A stretch of 37,511 nt of DNA, taken from Dehalococcoidia bacterium (GTDB taxonomy: Bacteria > Chloroflexota > Dehalococcoidia > GIF9 > UBA5629). Within the stretch, counting starts at the first letter, position 1. Each line of letters starts with the position of its first letter. Shown here one piece after another: positions 1-9,190 of the stretch. Location of the stretch: positions 1 through 37,511 of the forward strand of contig JAFGHL010000071.1 of assembly GCA_016930155.1 (NCBI GenBank). The letters run 5' to 3'. The translations under genes were made by a program, and so were the position numbers. The notes beneath the pieces are model-generated. The model saw nothing but the letters and a program-made list of their open reading frames with translations. It was not told the origin of the DNA and did no database searches.

Positions 1-1823
1 CAGACCAGCTCGCAACTGCTGCAGCGGGTGCACTTCTCCTGGTCGACGACCTTAATGCCTTTTTCATCACTGAAAATGGACTCAACCGGGCAGGCCAGAA
101 CGCAGTGGTCGCAGCCTTTCTCGCATTTGTCCGGGAGTATGTAATAAGCCGTCAATTCCTTGCAGACCCGGGCGGGACAGCGTTTTTCAGACACGTGCGC
201 CTCGTACTCGTCCCGAAAATAGCGCAGAGTGGTTAAAACTGGGTTGGGCGCCATTTTGCCGAAGCTGCACAGCGAGGCAGCTCTGATATCTTCAGCCAGT
301 ATCTGCAGGGTCTGCAGCCCCTCGGCGGTACCTTTTCCCGCGCAGATATCTTCGAGTATGCCCAGCATCTGATAGGTGCCGATCCGGCACTGCGTACACT
401 TTCCGCAGGACTCGCGGCAACTGAAGTCTATAAAAAACCTGGCGGTGTCCACCATGCAGTTTTCTTCATCCATAACGATAACGCCGCCCGATCCCATCAT
501 GGCCCCTGCCTCTTTGAGCGAATCAAAGTCGAGGGGCGTAGCCAGCATGCTCTGCGGGAGGCATCCGCCCGACGGTCCACCTATCTGCACTCCCTTGAAC
601 TGCTTCCCCAGCCTGATACCGCCGCCGATGTCGTTGATCAGGGTACCCAGCGTCGTCCCGGTCGCCACTTCCGCCAACCCAGTATTGACCAGTTTACCCG
701 CCAGAGCCAGCAGGACTGTGCCCGGGCTGGACTCGGCGCCTATGGAGGCAAACCACTTACCTCCATTTTTAACAATGAGAGGGATATAGGCGAGCGTCTT
801 GACATTATCCACCAGCGTAGGCCGGCCCCACAGTCCGCTCTCGGTGGGATAGGGAGGGCGGTGCTCCGGCCAAGAACGCCTACCCTCCATGGCAGCGATC
901 ATGGCCGTTTCCTCTCCCGAAACAAAGGCCCCCGCTCCCTTGACTATCTCTATATCAAAATCAAACCCGCTGTCCAGGACGTTCTTACCCAGCAGACCTT
1001 TGTCCTGCGCCTGTTTAAGGGCGATTTGCAGCCTCTCAATAGCCAGCGGGTACTCCTCCCGCACATAGATGAAGCCGTTGCCGGCGCCAACAGCATAACC
1101 GGCGATAGCCATTCCCTCGATAATGGCATGGGGGTCGCTCTCCAGCAGCACCCTATCCATGAAAGCGCCGGGGTCGCCCTCATCGGCATTGCAGATAACG
1201 TATTTGGGATTTTTACGGGATTTTCGGCAGGCCCTCCACTTAATGCCGGTGGGGAACCCCGCCCCACCGCGGCCGCGCAGCCCTGATGTCTCAACCTCGG
1301 CTATTATTGCCGGGGGTTTTTTCTTGAGCGACCGGGTCAGGCCGGCATAGCCGCCGCAGGCAATGTAATGCCCTATCTCCAGAGGGGAAGTGTAACCGCA
1401 GTTGCGCAGCAACAGCCGGGTTTCGTAATTGAAGCGCTCCATCTCTGGTATATAGACTGGCTCGCTGTCGCCGCCCGCCACCGTTCCCAATGCCAACTCC
1501 AGACAGGGGTCGTCCCCTTTCACATAGCCCTCGATAAGCTGCGGGACCATCTGCGGTGTGACATGATGGTAGCAGATGGGAAAATCACCGGGCTTCAGTA
1601 TGATGACCAGCGGCTCGTAGGAGCAAAGCCCCATGCACCCCACCTCCGAAACCCGGACGGGTATGTCCAGGCCCTCTATTCCGCTGCGCAAAGCGTCAAG
1701 GACGGCCAGGGCGCCAGCGGCGCGGCCGCAGGTAGCGGTCCCCACCAGAATGTGTATGAATTGATTGCCGTAGAGTACTTCCCAGTCCTTCCGGGCTACA
1801 GCATATATATCTTCAAAGGTCAT
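1..1823 (-). CDS. NADH-quinone oxidoreductase subunit F-like / HydB-HndC-like flavoprotein (partial, runs off left edge)
   Basis: Manual minus-strand translation from ATG at 1823 stays open to position 1: N-terminal thioredoxin-like Fe-S segment, NuoF core (TSGLRGRGGAGFPTGIKW, CNADEGDPGAFMDR, GAGAFVSGEETA), SCGKCTQCRIG cluster, C-terminal ferredoxin-like Cys motifs. Missing from the ORF track because it has no stop inside the window. Confidence 0.9.
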   Translation of the reverse strand, partial: MTFEDIYAVARKDWEVLYGNQFIHILVGTATCGRAAGALAVLDALRSGIEGLDIPVRVSEVGCMGLCSYEPLVIILKPGDFPICYHHVTPQMVPQLIEGYVKGDDPCLELALGTVAGGDSEPVYIPEMERFNYETRLLLRNCGYTSPLEIGHYIACGGYAGLTRSLKKKPPAIIAEVETSGLRGRGGAGFPTGIKWRACRKSRKNPKYVICNADEGDPGAFMDRVLLESDPHAIIEGMAIAGYAVGAGNGFIYVREEYPLAIERLQIALKQAQDKGLLGKNVLDSGFDFDIEIVKGAGAFVSGEETAMIAAMEGRRSWPEHRPPYPTESGLWGRPTLVDNVKTLAYIPLIVKNGGKWFASIGAESSPGTVLLALAGKLVNTGLAEVATGTTLGTLINDIGGGIRLGKQFKGVQIGGPSGGCLPQSMLATPLDFDSLKEAGAMMGSGGVIVMDEENCMVDTARFFIDFSCRESCGKCTQCRIGTYQMLGILEDICAGKGTAEGLQTLQILAEDIRAASLCSFGKMAPNPVLTTLRYFRDEYEAHVSEKRCPARVCKELTAYYILPDKCEKGCDHCVLACPVESIFSDEKGIKVVDQEKCTRCSSCELV

Positions 1824-2320
1824 GGCAGGGTGGAGGCACCCCCTTCTTTCTGCGGGGCGGCAGGCCTGATGGTCACCAGCACCTCCTCGATCTTGGGCGG
1901 CGTCATGTGCGGGTAAGCCTGCTCCCCGATGGTCACGACGGGGGCCAGGGCGCAGCAGCCGATGCAGGCCACCCTTTCCAGGCTGAACTCCCAGTCGGGC
2001 GTAGTGCCCCCGATCTTAATATCCAGCTCCCTGGCTATGGCCTCCAGCACCATCTGGCCGCCGGCCAGGTGGCAGGCCGTGCCCATGCAGACCTTGATGG
2101 GCCGTTTGCCGGGAGGGGTGAAACGGAACTGGTTATAGAAGGTGGCAACTCCCCAGACCGAGGCCGCGGGCATATCAAGGAATTTCGCCACATCCAGCAT
2201 GGCTTCCTGTGACAGGTATCCGTGCACAGCCTGGATATCCTGCAGGATATCTATCAGGCCACCGCGGCTGCGGCGGTCTTCGGTCAAAATAATGGATAGG
2301 TTGTTGCTTTCTTCGCTCAA
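1820..2320 (-). CDS. NADH-quinone oxidoreductase subunit E-like / HydC-HndA-like [2Fe-2S] protein
   Basis: 166 aa; CMGTACHLAGG and ACIGCCALAP ligand motifs; TTG start; 4-nt overlap with the downstream NuoF-like start. Confidence 0.88.
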   Translation of the reverse strand: MSEESNNLSIILTEDRRSRGGLIDILQDIQAVHGYLSQEAMLDVAKFLDMPAASVWGVATFYNQFRFTPPGKRPIKVCMGTACHLAGGQMVLEAIARELDIKIGGTTPDWEFSLERVACIGCCALAPVVTIGEQAYPHMTPPKIEEVLVTIRPAAPQKEGGASTLP

Positions 2321-2483
2321 TTCAAATGTCTCAAATCATCCATCGCAGGGACACAATTATTGCTACTATTCTATGTCAAAGCAGGGAATGAAGCCAGAGG
2401 TCAAGCTCCAAATAATATCGAAATCCAGATTAAACCGGAGAAATCTTTATACTCAGTACTTTAAACTTTTCGGGTTTATCCCG

Positions 2484-3851
2484 CTACTGGTTCCAGCTTT
2501 TTACCAGTTTGGGCAGGTAGCCCGGTATCTCGTTGGCATCGCCGGGGCCGACGATGATGTCCCATTCCGGTAACCCCTCCATAAGCTCGCCGCGTATGCG
2601 GGCGACCTTGCCGGGGATGACCAAGCGGCGATGGTTAACCTTGCCCTCTATGCCGCTCTTCTTAACAAAAGGAGCGATGGTGTCGCCGCTGAACTTGCCT
2701 GCCGCCCAAGCGGTGAGGATGCCCAACCCACCAGCCTCCTTCACCAGCAGCCAGGCCGGTACCTTGCTGGCCTCCACTTCCGAGGAGACCAGAAAGTAGG
2801 TCAGCGCCCAGTTGCTGGTTATCAGCACGGGCGACCCGGCATCCGGGTTGTTAACGGGATATATATTCTCCTCCATGGACATGGGTATGCGGGGATCGGT
2901 GTAAATATTCAGCCGCTGCGCTAGGACGGGCAGCAGCGTATGGGCGTCTATATGCGACAGCACAATGATGCCGGCGTACTTAATGATGAACATGGAGGCC
3001 ATTATGATCTCGCTCATACGGTCCTGCGTCATGAAGCAGGGGAAGCCAATGGTCGGGTAGCCCAGCGGCCGGAAGCTCTGCTTGAGTGAAGCACGCCGTA
3101 CCAGCGTCTGGTCCCGCACGGCCGACAGCAGGTCGCGGGAGCCGGGATCCATAACAATATTCTCAATGCCGTTCTCTTTCAGCTTCAAGGTGAGCAGCGC
3201 TAGGTCTTCCACGTTGTCCGCCTTTATCACAACCGTGGCCGGGTTGGTTTTCACAGCGGCAATTACCTTCTCGATACCGGCGGCTGTAACAGGATAGAGC
3301 GCCGGGTATCTGTCGGCACACATGCTGTGTGCAGCCAGTAAGGCGTCCGTGTCCTCCGCCATCATCAGCAGTGGGCAGTCCACCGCATTGCAGGCCTTTT
3401 TCACCAGGGCCTCATACTTAGAACGGTCGCCCGAGTTGAAGCGTACCGCAAGCATATCCGCTTTTAATGTCTTGCCGACCCAGGTGAACTGTAGCTCTTT
3501 CAGCTTACTGATCTTATCATCGATGTCAGCTTCCGGCTCATCATCCGAGACCATCACCGCTAGGGCTGGCTGGTGCACAAAGGTCTTCTCGTGGCGGTAC
3601 ATGACCTGCTCATCGCCAATCGTGAATGCCGTTGCGCCGGTACCGACGGTGACCGGCTTGACGGGGGGAGCCAGGGCGTCCGCCAGTTCGGCCTTCACTT
3701 CGGCTGCCAGGTACGGACACTTGTCCAGCGATACACCGCCTGACGCCAGCTTCATGGCAAAGGCAAAACAGGTCGGCAGGCCGCATTGCTTGCAGTTCTT
3801 TTTCCCGCCCTCGGGCAGCTTTTTAACAATATCAGTACCTTTAATTGCCAC
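2484..3851 (-). CDS. acsC: Corrinoid iron-sulfur protein large (gamma) subunit of CODH/ACS
   Basis: 455 aa; N-terminal CKQCGLPTCFAFAMKLASGGVSLDKCP cluster motif, TIM-barrel-like body; GTG start; overlaps the upstream small-subunit gene. Confidence 0.9.
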   Translation of the reverse strand: MAIKGTDIVKKLPEGGKKNCKQCGLPTCFAFAMKLASGGVSLDKCPYLAAEVKAELADALAPPVKPVTVGTGATAFTIGDEQVMYRHEKTFVHQPALAVMVSDDEPEADIDDKISKLKELQFTWVGKTLKADMLAVRFNSGDRSKYEALVKKACNAVDCPLLMMAEDTDALLAAHSMCADRYPALYPVTAAGIEKVIAAVKTNPATVVIKADNVEDLALLTLKLKENGIENIVMDPGSRDLLSAVRDQTLVRRASLKQSFRPLGYPTIGFPCFMTQDRMSEIIMASMFIIKYAGIIVLSHIDAHTLLPVLAQRLNIYTDPRIPMSMEENIYPVNNPDAGSPVLITSNWALTYFLVSSEVEASKVPAWLLVKEAGGLGILTAWAAGKFSGDTIAPFVKKSGIEGKVNHRRLVIPGKVARIRGELMEGLPEWDIIVGPGDANEIPGYLPKLVKSWNQ

Positions 3852-4758
3852 CGGCTGCTCCTTGCTGTATGGCCTCCCCGATCAGCCTGGCGCTTTCAGG
3901 GTGACGCAATACCAGTATGTTGGCCCCGGACAGCAGTAGGCTCATGGCGGTAACTCCTTCCCAGAGGATACCCTGCTCCCGGTCCGTCTTTGCCTGGCCT
4001 GTTTTCCAGCACTCAGCGCCCAGGTCGGCGATGACAGGCATCTGCATAGCCATATCGCCGAACATGATGCCCACGTGCTTGGTACGCTCGATAATAGTGA
4101 AGCTGTATTCCATGCCGTAGCCCGCCGCCGAAGCGAGCGGGTCGATGACAATCCTCTCCGGCGGGAGGTACTTTAACAGCTTCACGTTGAGTTCCTTTTC
4201 CAGGTTAATATCCATCGGGGTCTGGGCGATGATGCTGTGCCCGTTTTCGGCTACGGCCCGGGCGACGGCCTCATAGTTCTCTTTGACGGCAGGGCCCAGC
4301 AGCAGGTTTTCCCCCTTGCAGGCAACGGCCACAGCGGTCAGCACTTCGGCATCCTTGTTATCATCCCCGCAGCCGTAGACAATCAGGGGTACATCCAATT
4401 CGGCTGCTACCTGCTTAACCAGTTCAGCAGCCTGTTCTCCGCTTTTATTATCGCCCTGCGTGTCGGTGCTGCTGAGGCGCAGGCAGATAAGGTCGGCGCC
4501 ATTTTCCAGGCAGTGCTCCGCCCACTTGACAGGGTCGGAAACAACATCTTTGAACGGCTCCACCACCCACTTGGTCCAACTGGTAGCCGCATTGTCGTCG
4601 ACCTCCATCGCTATTAAGGGCCGATTGGCCGCAACGCCTTCAAAATAGTGAAACGGCAGGATGCTCTCGCCGCCTACCTTAACGGCCTTTTTCCCGGTTC
4701 CCAATATTACCTCTTTAACTTTTCCTGTGTACGTTTCTATCGGCACCTTGTATTCCAT
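3841..4758 (-). CDS. acsD: Corrinoid iron-sulfur protein small (delta) subunit of CODH/ACS
   Basis: 305 aa; CdhD/AcsD-like (IETYTGKVKEVILGTGKKAVKVGGES..., ERIVIDPLASAAGYGMEYSFTIIERTK); bacterial-like length. Confidence 0.9.
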   Translation of the reverse strand: MEYKVPIETYTGKVKEVILGTGKKAVKVGGESILPFHYFEGVAANRPLIAMEVDDNAATSWTKWVVEPFKDVVSDPVKWAEHCLENGADLICLRLSSTDTQGDNKSGEQAAELVKQVAAELDVPLIVYGCGDDNKDAEVLTAVAVACKGENLLLGPAVKENYEAVARAVAENGHSIIAQTPMDINLEKELNVKLLKYLPPERIVIDPLASAAGYGMEYSFTIIERTKHVGIMFGDMAMQMPVIADLGAECWKTGQAKTDREQGILWEGVTAMSLLLSGANILVLRHPESARLIGEAIQQGAAGGN

Positions 4759-4772
4759 CAGCCTTCCCTCAG

Positions 4773-5651
4773 CTAAGACTCCAACCAGGCATGCGAGTAC
4801 AGCGCATCGCCGTGCAATACCCGGGCTGTCTTAACGTAATCCTGTTCTTTCTCAGAAAGGCCGCGCAGGCTGACCTGTTCGCCATCCACGACACGGCAAA
4901 TGAGGTGCTTGATCTCCTGCAGGCCGCCTCGGTTCATCTCCATCAGCTCGGGGTCGAGGACATCGGCAATAGCCGAGTAAAGGCCGTCTCTTTCCATCAT
5001 CGTCAGGTAGGTGCGGTTCAGGATGCCGCGCAAAGGCCCGGGCGTCCCGTTCGATACATTGGATAAGCCGATGACCGATTTAACGCCGGGCAAAAGATCT
5101 GGCAGTATCTTGACGAACTCCAGGGCTTCACGGCATTGTTTCTGATCAGCACTGATGGGCAGGATAATAGGATCAATCCTGATGTCGTCCGGCTTGATGC
5201 CCAGTTCGGTGGCATAGCTGAACGTGTCCATGATGGCTTCGACCCGGGAGTCCACATCCGGCGGACAGCCGGCGTCCGTAATGACCGAGAGTATAATCTC
5301 GGCGTTATAAGTAATCGCCAGCGGCATCATTAATTCCTTGCTTTCTGCCTTTCCCGAAGCCGAATTGATTATCGGTCGCTTTTTAGCAACCTCCAGGGCC
5401 GCCTCCATGGCAACCGGGTTCATGGTATCGATGGACAACGGCAGGTCGGTAACCTCCTGCACGGTGTTGACCAGCCAGGCAGCAACTTCCCCGGGGTTCT
5501 GGCGGGCCGGGCCCATATTCAAATCAAGATAGTCGGCTCCAGACGCGGTTTGCGCTTTAGCCAGTTCCTGGATTACACCGGCGTCCCTGGCTTTGACGGC
5601 TTCGCTGATTGCTCTGGAAATTATATGTATGTTTTCGCCGATTAGATTCAT
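4773..5651 (-). CDS. acsE: Methyltetrahydrofolate:corrinoid Fe-S protein methyltransferase (pterin-binding)
   Basis: Start trimmed from 5693 to the MNLIGENIHI Met; pterin-binding motifs ADYLDLNMGPA, DTMNPVAMEAAL, NSASGK. Confidence 0.88.
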   Translation of the reverse strand: MNLIGENIHIISRAISEAVKARDAGVIQELAKAQTASGADYLDLNMGPARQNPGEVAAWLVNTVQEVTDLPLSIDTMNPVAMEAALEVAKKRPIINSASGKAESKELMMPLAITYNAEIILSVITDAGCPPDVDSRVEAIMDTFSYATELGIKPDDIRIDPIILPISADQKQCREALEFVKILPDLLPGVKSVIGLSNVSNGTPGPLRGILNRTYLTMMERDGLYSAIADVLDPELMEMNRGGLQEIKHLICRVVDGEQVSLRGLSEKEQDYVKTARVLHGDALYSHAWLES

Positions 5652-5746
5652 TGCCCGCCCAAAATATAAAAGGGTAGTGCAGAATTTTAACATCCGCTAT
5701 TCAGCATCTGCAAACGTTGCAGGTAAAACGAGGCGGTCGGATATCG

Positions 5747-5752
5747 TATAAT
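5747..5752 (+). promoter_or_regulatory. Candidate -10 element (TATAAT) for rnhA
   Basis: Exact TATAAT ending 6 nt before the ATG at 5759; no convincing -35. Confidence 0.4.
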
Positions 5753-5758
5753 TTAACC

Positions 5759-6220
5759 ATGCCCGAAAAAGAAAAAATTATTATTTACTGCGACGGGGCC
5801 TGCTCCAATAACCAGTTCAGAATCAACGCCGGTGGATGGGGAGCCATCCTCAGACATGGAAAAGCTGAAAAAGAAATTCGCGGGGGTGAATTGAATACCA
5901 CCAACCAGCGCATGGAGCTTACCGCTTGTATTCGCGCGCTGGAGCAGGTTAAATCGGCCTCTTACACAATCGATATCCATACGGACAGCGCCTATCTGGC
6001 AAATGCTATAAATAAGAAGTGGTACGTAAAGTGGCAGCGCAACGGCTGGCTGAACTACAATAAGAAACCTGTCGAAAACCGTGATCTGTGGGAGAGGCTG
6101 CTGGCGCTTTTATCTAACTATAAAGTAAACTTTATTAAGGTCGCCGGGCACTCGGGCGATGTGCTTAACGAACGTGCGGATGAGCTAGCTAGACGGGGCA
6201 TTGCGGAAATACGAAAATAG
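5759..6220 (+). CDS. rnhA: Ribonuclease HI
   Basis: IIYCDGACSNN, ELTACIRAL, HTDSAYL, VAGHSGDVLNERADELAR; internal ATG at 5759 preferred over 5717. Confidence 0.93.
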   Translation: MPEKEKIIIYCDGACSNNQFRINAGGWGAILRHGKAEKEIRGGELNTTNQRMELTACIRALEQVKSASYTIDIHTDSAYLANAINKKWYVKWQRNGWLNYNKKPVENRDLWERLLALLSNYKVNFIKVAGHSGDVLNERADELARRGIAEIRK

Positions 6221-6276
6221 ATCGGTCTCAATTAGGACCGTAAGCCCGCAGAATAGGGTTAACCGATTGTACAGGG

Positions 6277-6282
6277 TATAAT
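6277..6282 (+). promoter_or_regulatory. Candidate -10 element (TATAAT) upstream of cdhA
   Basis: Exact TATAAT in the rnhA-cdhA gap, about 35 nt before the cdhA ATG; weak -35. Confidence 0.4.
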
Positions 6283-6316
6283 TTTGCCAATATATCTTTT
6301 CTTGCGAGTAGAATAA

Positions 6317-8614
6317 ATGTCCACAGACTACCACGTTAAAAAGAAGAGGGAAGAGATTATCCGTGCTGAAGACAATTGGGAGCCGGTAGGCCATACCCCC
6401 ATGCCGGGTATACTGGACCTGCGGAACTGGGACATGCGCCTGCTCAGGACCTACCAGCCTCTATATGCCCCGCTGTGCGACCTGTGCTGTTTTTGCACCT
6501 ACGGCAAGTGTGACCTGACGGGAGATAAAAGGGGCGCCTGCGGTATAGACATATCAGCACAGCAGGCCAGGGTGGTGCTGATGGCCTGCTGCATGGGCAT
6601 GTCCGCCCATGGCGCACAAGCTAGGCGGGTGATTGAGTACGCTATCGAGAAATACGGAAAGAATCATAAGATCAATTTAGGCGATCAGATCAGCGTGGAA
6701 GCCCCCCATATCAGGACGGTGCTCGGGTTGAAACCCGAAACACTGGGCGATCTGGAGAAAGTCGTCACCTACCTGGAAGGGCAGCTTATTCATCTTGTCT
6801 CGTCGCTGCATACCGGTCAGGAAGGCTCTTGCCTGGATTTTGAGTCCAAAGCCCTGCACGTGTCAATGCTGGACCACGTCGCCATGGAAGCCAGCGAGAT
6901 CGCAGAGATTGTGGGTTTCAGCTACCCCACATCGGTAGCCGATACTCCTCTGGTCGAACTGGGTTGGGGGGCGGTGGACAGGACCAAGCCGGTCATTTTA
7001 CTGATAGGGAATAATCCGCTGGCCGGGGTGCGCATCGCAGATTATTTAAAGGAACACGGCCTGCAGGATAAGATAGAATTGGCAGGCATCTGCTCCACAG
7101 CCCACGGGGTAACGCGCCACGATGACCGTGCCAAAGTTGTCGGACCTCTTTCCCGCCAGCTCTTCTTCGTACGCTGCGGCATCGCTGACGTCATAGTGGC
7201 AGATGAGCAATGTGTCCGCACAGATATCAATATCGAGGCCGCTAAAGCGGGGGCGGCTTTTATCGCCACCAGCGACAAAGCCTGCTATGGGCTTGATGAT
7301 CTAACGGATAAAGATACCCGGTATATCATCGACGCAATGACAAAGGATGGTAAGCAGGCTCTGATACTGGATGCCGATAAAGCCGCTGAGGTAGCAGTAA
7401 AAGCTGCGCTGGAGATAGCCCCCAAACATGATAAGCCACTGTGCAAGGCTGAGGAAGTACCCGCACTGTGCAGAGACCACAAGCTGTGCAATACGTGCAG
7501 CCAGGTATGCCCCAACCTCCTAGAGGTGGGAGATGCCATTGAAGCGGCCCAGAATAATAATCTCCAGCCGCTGGTTGAGGTATTTAATAAATGCATCGGC
7601 TGCGGAAAATGCGAAGAGGCGTGTCCACGCCATGTGCCGATATTCAAGATTATGCAGGCCGCCGCCAGCTGGGAAAGCGGGAAGATACGGGTCGGTCGCG
7701 GGCCGGTCATGGACACCGAAATACGCAGGGGCGGAGCGCCACTTGTCCTAGGAACTATACCCGGCATAATAGCCCTCGTCGGCTGCTCCAATTTCCCCGA
7801 GGGGCCAGATGAGGTTGCCGAGATAGCCGAGGAGTTCGCCAGGAGAAAATACATTGTTGTGGTATCCGGCTGCGCTGCCATGGCTATTGGAATGAAGAAG
7901 GACAAAGACGGGAAGACCCTTTATGAAAAGTACCCGCCGGACTTGCTGCCGGGCGGCATTATTAACGTTGGCTCATGCACCTCCAGTGCTCATATCAGCG
8001 GAGCGGCCATCAAAATAGCCAATCTCTTCGCTGCCCTGCCGCTGCGAGGCAACTACGAGGTAATAGCCGACTATATTCTGAATAGAGTCGGCGTCTGTGG
8101 TCTGGCCTGGGGAGCTTATTCACAAAAGGCCGCCTCCATTGCCACCGGGTTTAACCGGCTGGGAGTGCCGGTCGTGCTAGGTCCGCACGCGGCTAAATAC
8201 AGAAGGCTATACTTGAGCCGCAAGGATGAGGACGACTGGACGGTGATGGACGGGAGGGAGAGAAAACTGGTCAATACGGGAGAGCCCTCTCCGGAACACC
8301 TGGCCATAGCTGTTGAATCCAAGGCAAAGGCGATGATCACCCTGGCCAAGCACTGCATTAGAAAAAACGATACGCCCCAGGGCCGTCAACTCAAGCTCAC
8401 ACACTACATCGCGCTGCACAAGCAGTACATGGGAATACTGCCGGACGACCTGCACCTTTTCGTCAGGAAGACCTCGGATATACCGATCTTCTTCAAAAAG
8501 GAAGTTCTGGCCTACTTGGAGAAATCCGGCTGGCAGGAGAAACAGCTGCTGACCCTGCCAACCATGATCGGCACTTACAAATCCGCTGTCTCCCTTGATT
8601 CGGTGATACGCTGA
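6317..8614 (+). CDS. cdhA: Archaeal-type CO dehydrogenase / ACDS complex alpha subunit
   Basis: 765 aa; CDLCCFCTYGKCDLTGDKRGACGID, CSTAHGVTRHDD, two 4Fe-4S motifs (CNTCSQVCP, CIGCGKCEEACP) inserted before the C-terminal C-cluster ligands, as in archaeal CdhA and unlike CooS/AcsA. Confidence 0.93.
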   Translation: MSTDYHVKKKREEIIRAEDNWEPVGHTPMPGILDLRNWDMRLLRTYQPLYAPLCDLCCFCTYGKCDLTGDKRGACGIDISAQQARVVLMACCMGMSAHGAQARRVIEYAIEKYGKNHKINLGDQISVEAPHIRTVLGLKPETLGDLEKVVTYLEGQLIHLVSSLHTGQEGSCLDFESKALHVSMLDHVAMEASEIAEIVGFSYPTSVADTPLVELGWGAVDRTKPVILLIGNNPLAGVRIADYLKEHGLQDKIELAGICSTAHGVTRHDDRAKVVGPLSRQLFFVRCGIADVIVADEQCVRTDINIEAAKAGAAFIATSDKACYGLDDLTDKDTRYIIDAMTKDGKQALILDADKAAEVAVKAALEIAPKHDKPLCKAEEVPALCRDHKLCNTCSQVCPNLLEVGDAIEAAQNNNLQPLVEVFNKCIGCGKCEEACPRHVPIFKIMQAAASWESGKIRVGRGPVMDTEIRRGGAPLVLGTIPGIIALVGCSNFPEGPDEVAEIAEEFARRKYIVVVSGCAAMAIGMKKDKDGKTLYEKYPPDLLPGGIINVGSCTSSAHISGAAIKIANLFAALPLRGNYEVIADYILNRVGVCGLAWGAYSQKAASIATGFNRLGVPVVLGPHAAKYRRLYLSRKDEDDWTVMDGRERKLVNTGEPSPEHLAIAVESKAKAMITLAKHCIRKNDTPQGRQLKLTHYIALHKQYMGILPDDLHLFVRKTSDIPIFFKKEVLAYLEKSGWQEKQLLTLPTMIGTYKSAVSLDSVIR

Positions 8615-8638
8615 TTATAAATAAGGATTAACTGTAAT

Positions 8639-9190
8639 ATGATAGGCAACCTGCCATACCACAGAGTGAACGTGCTGACAGGCACCAGAGCCGCCCGCAC
8701 GATCGCGGATGCCTCCGAGTATGCTCATCTGATAAAGAGCGCTGGCAGGCCACTGCTGGTAGTTGGGCCAGGGGCTCTGACCGGCACCCTGAACGGTAAA
8801 CCGGTCATAGAATATGCCCTAGAGATCGCCGGAATACTGGACATCCCGGTCTGCGCCACGGCACACACCAGGAAAAAACTGGCTGAACTGGGACTGGACC
8901 CGGCCAGTAGCTATGATATTATGGAGATAATCAACCATCTTAAAGACCCCGCTTGGCCTGGAACCAGGAAAGAAGGCAATCACGACCTAGTTATTTTCAT
9001 CGGCATACGGACCGATCTGGCCGGGCAGGCGCTCTCCACCCTGAAACACTATGCCAGGCACCTGCAGACCATGACTCTTAACAAGTATTACTTTCCTAAT
9101 GCTTCATATAGCCTGCCGAATATGAAAGACGGTACATGGAAGGTATTTATAGATACCCTGATAACGAACTTAAAGGAGAAAGCGGGATAA
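8639..9190 (+). CDS. cdhB: ACDS complex epsilon subunit (CdhB-like)
   Basis: 183 aa; RPLLVVGPGAL, DLVIFIGIRTDLAGQALSTLKHYA; between cdhA and cdhC. Confidence 0.85.
   Translation: MIGNLPYHRVNVLTGTRAARTIADASEYAHLIKSAGRPLLVVGPGALTGTLNGKPVIEYALEIAGILDIPVCATAHTRKKLAELGLDPASSYDIMEIINHLKDPAWPGTRKEGNHDLVIFIGIRTDLAGQALSTLKHYARHLQTMTLNKYYFPNASYSLPNMKDGTWKVFIDTLITNLKEKAG

Noticed and set aside
861-1916. Several plus-strand ORFs (861-1286, 1368-1916) and minus ORF 950-1294 in the NuoF region
   Set aside because: All overlap the conserved NuoF-like frame, which the ORF track omitted only because it runs off the window.
3322-3939. 205-aa plus-strand ORF opposite acsC
   Set aside because: Antisense shadow of the corrinoid protein gene with Ser/Ala-rich composition.
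7285-7905. 206-aa minus-strand ORF inside cdhA
   Set aside because: Antisense to conserved CdhA Fe-S motifs; no independent support.
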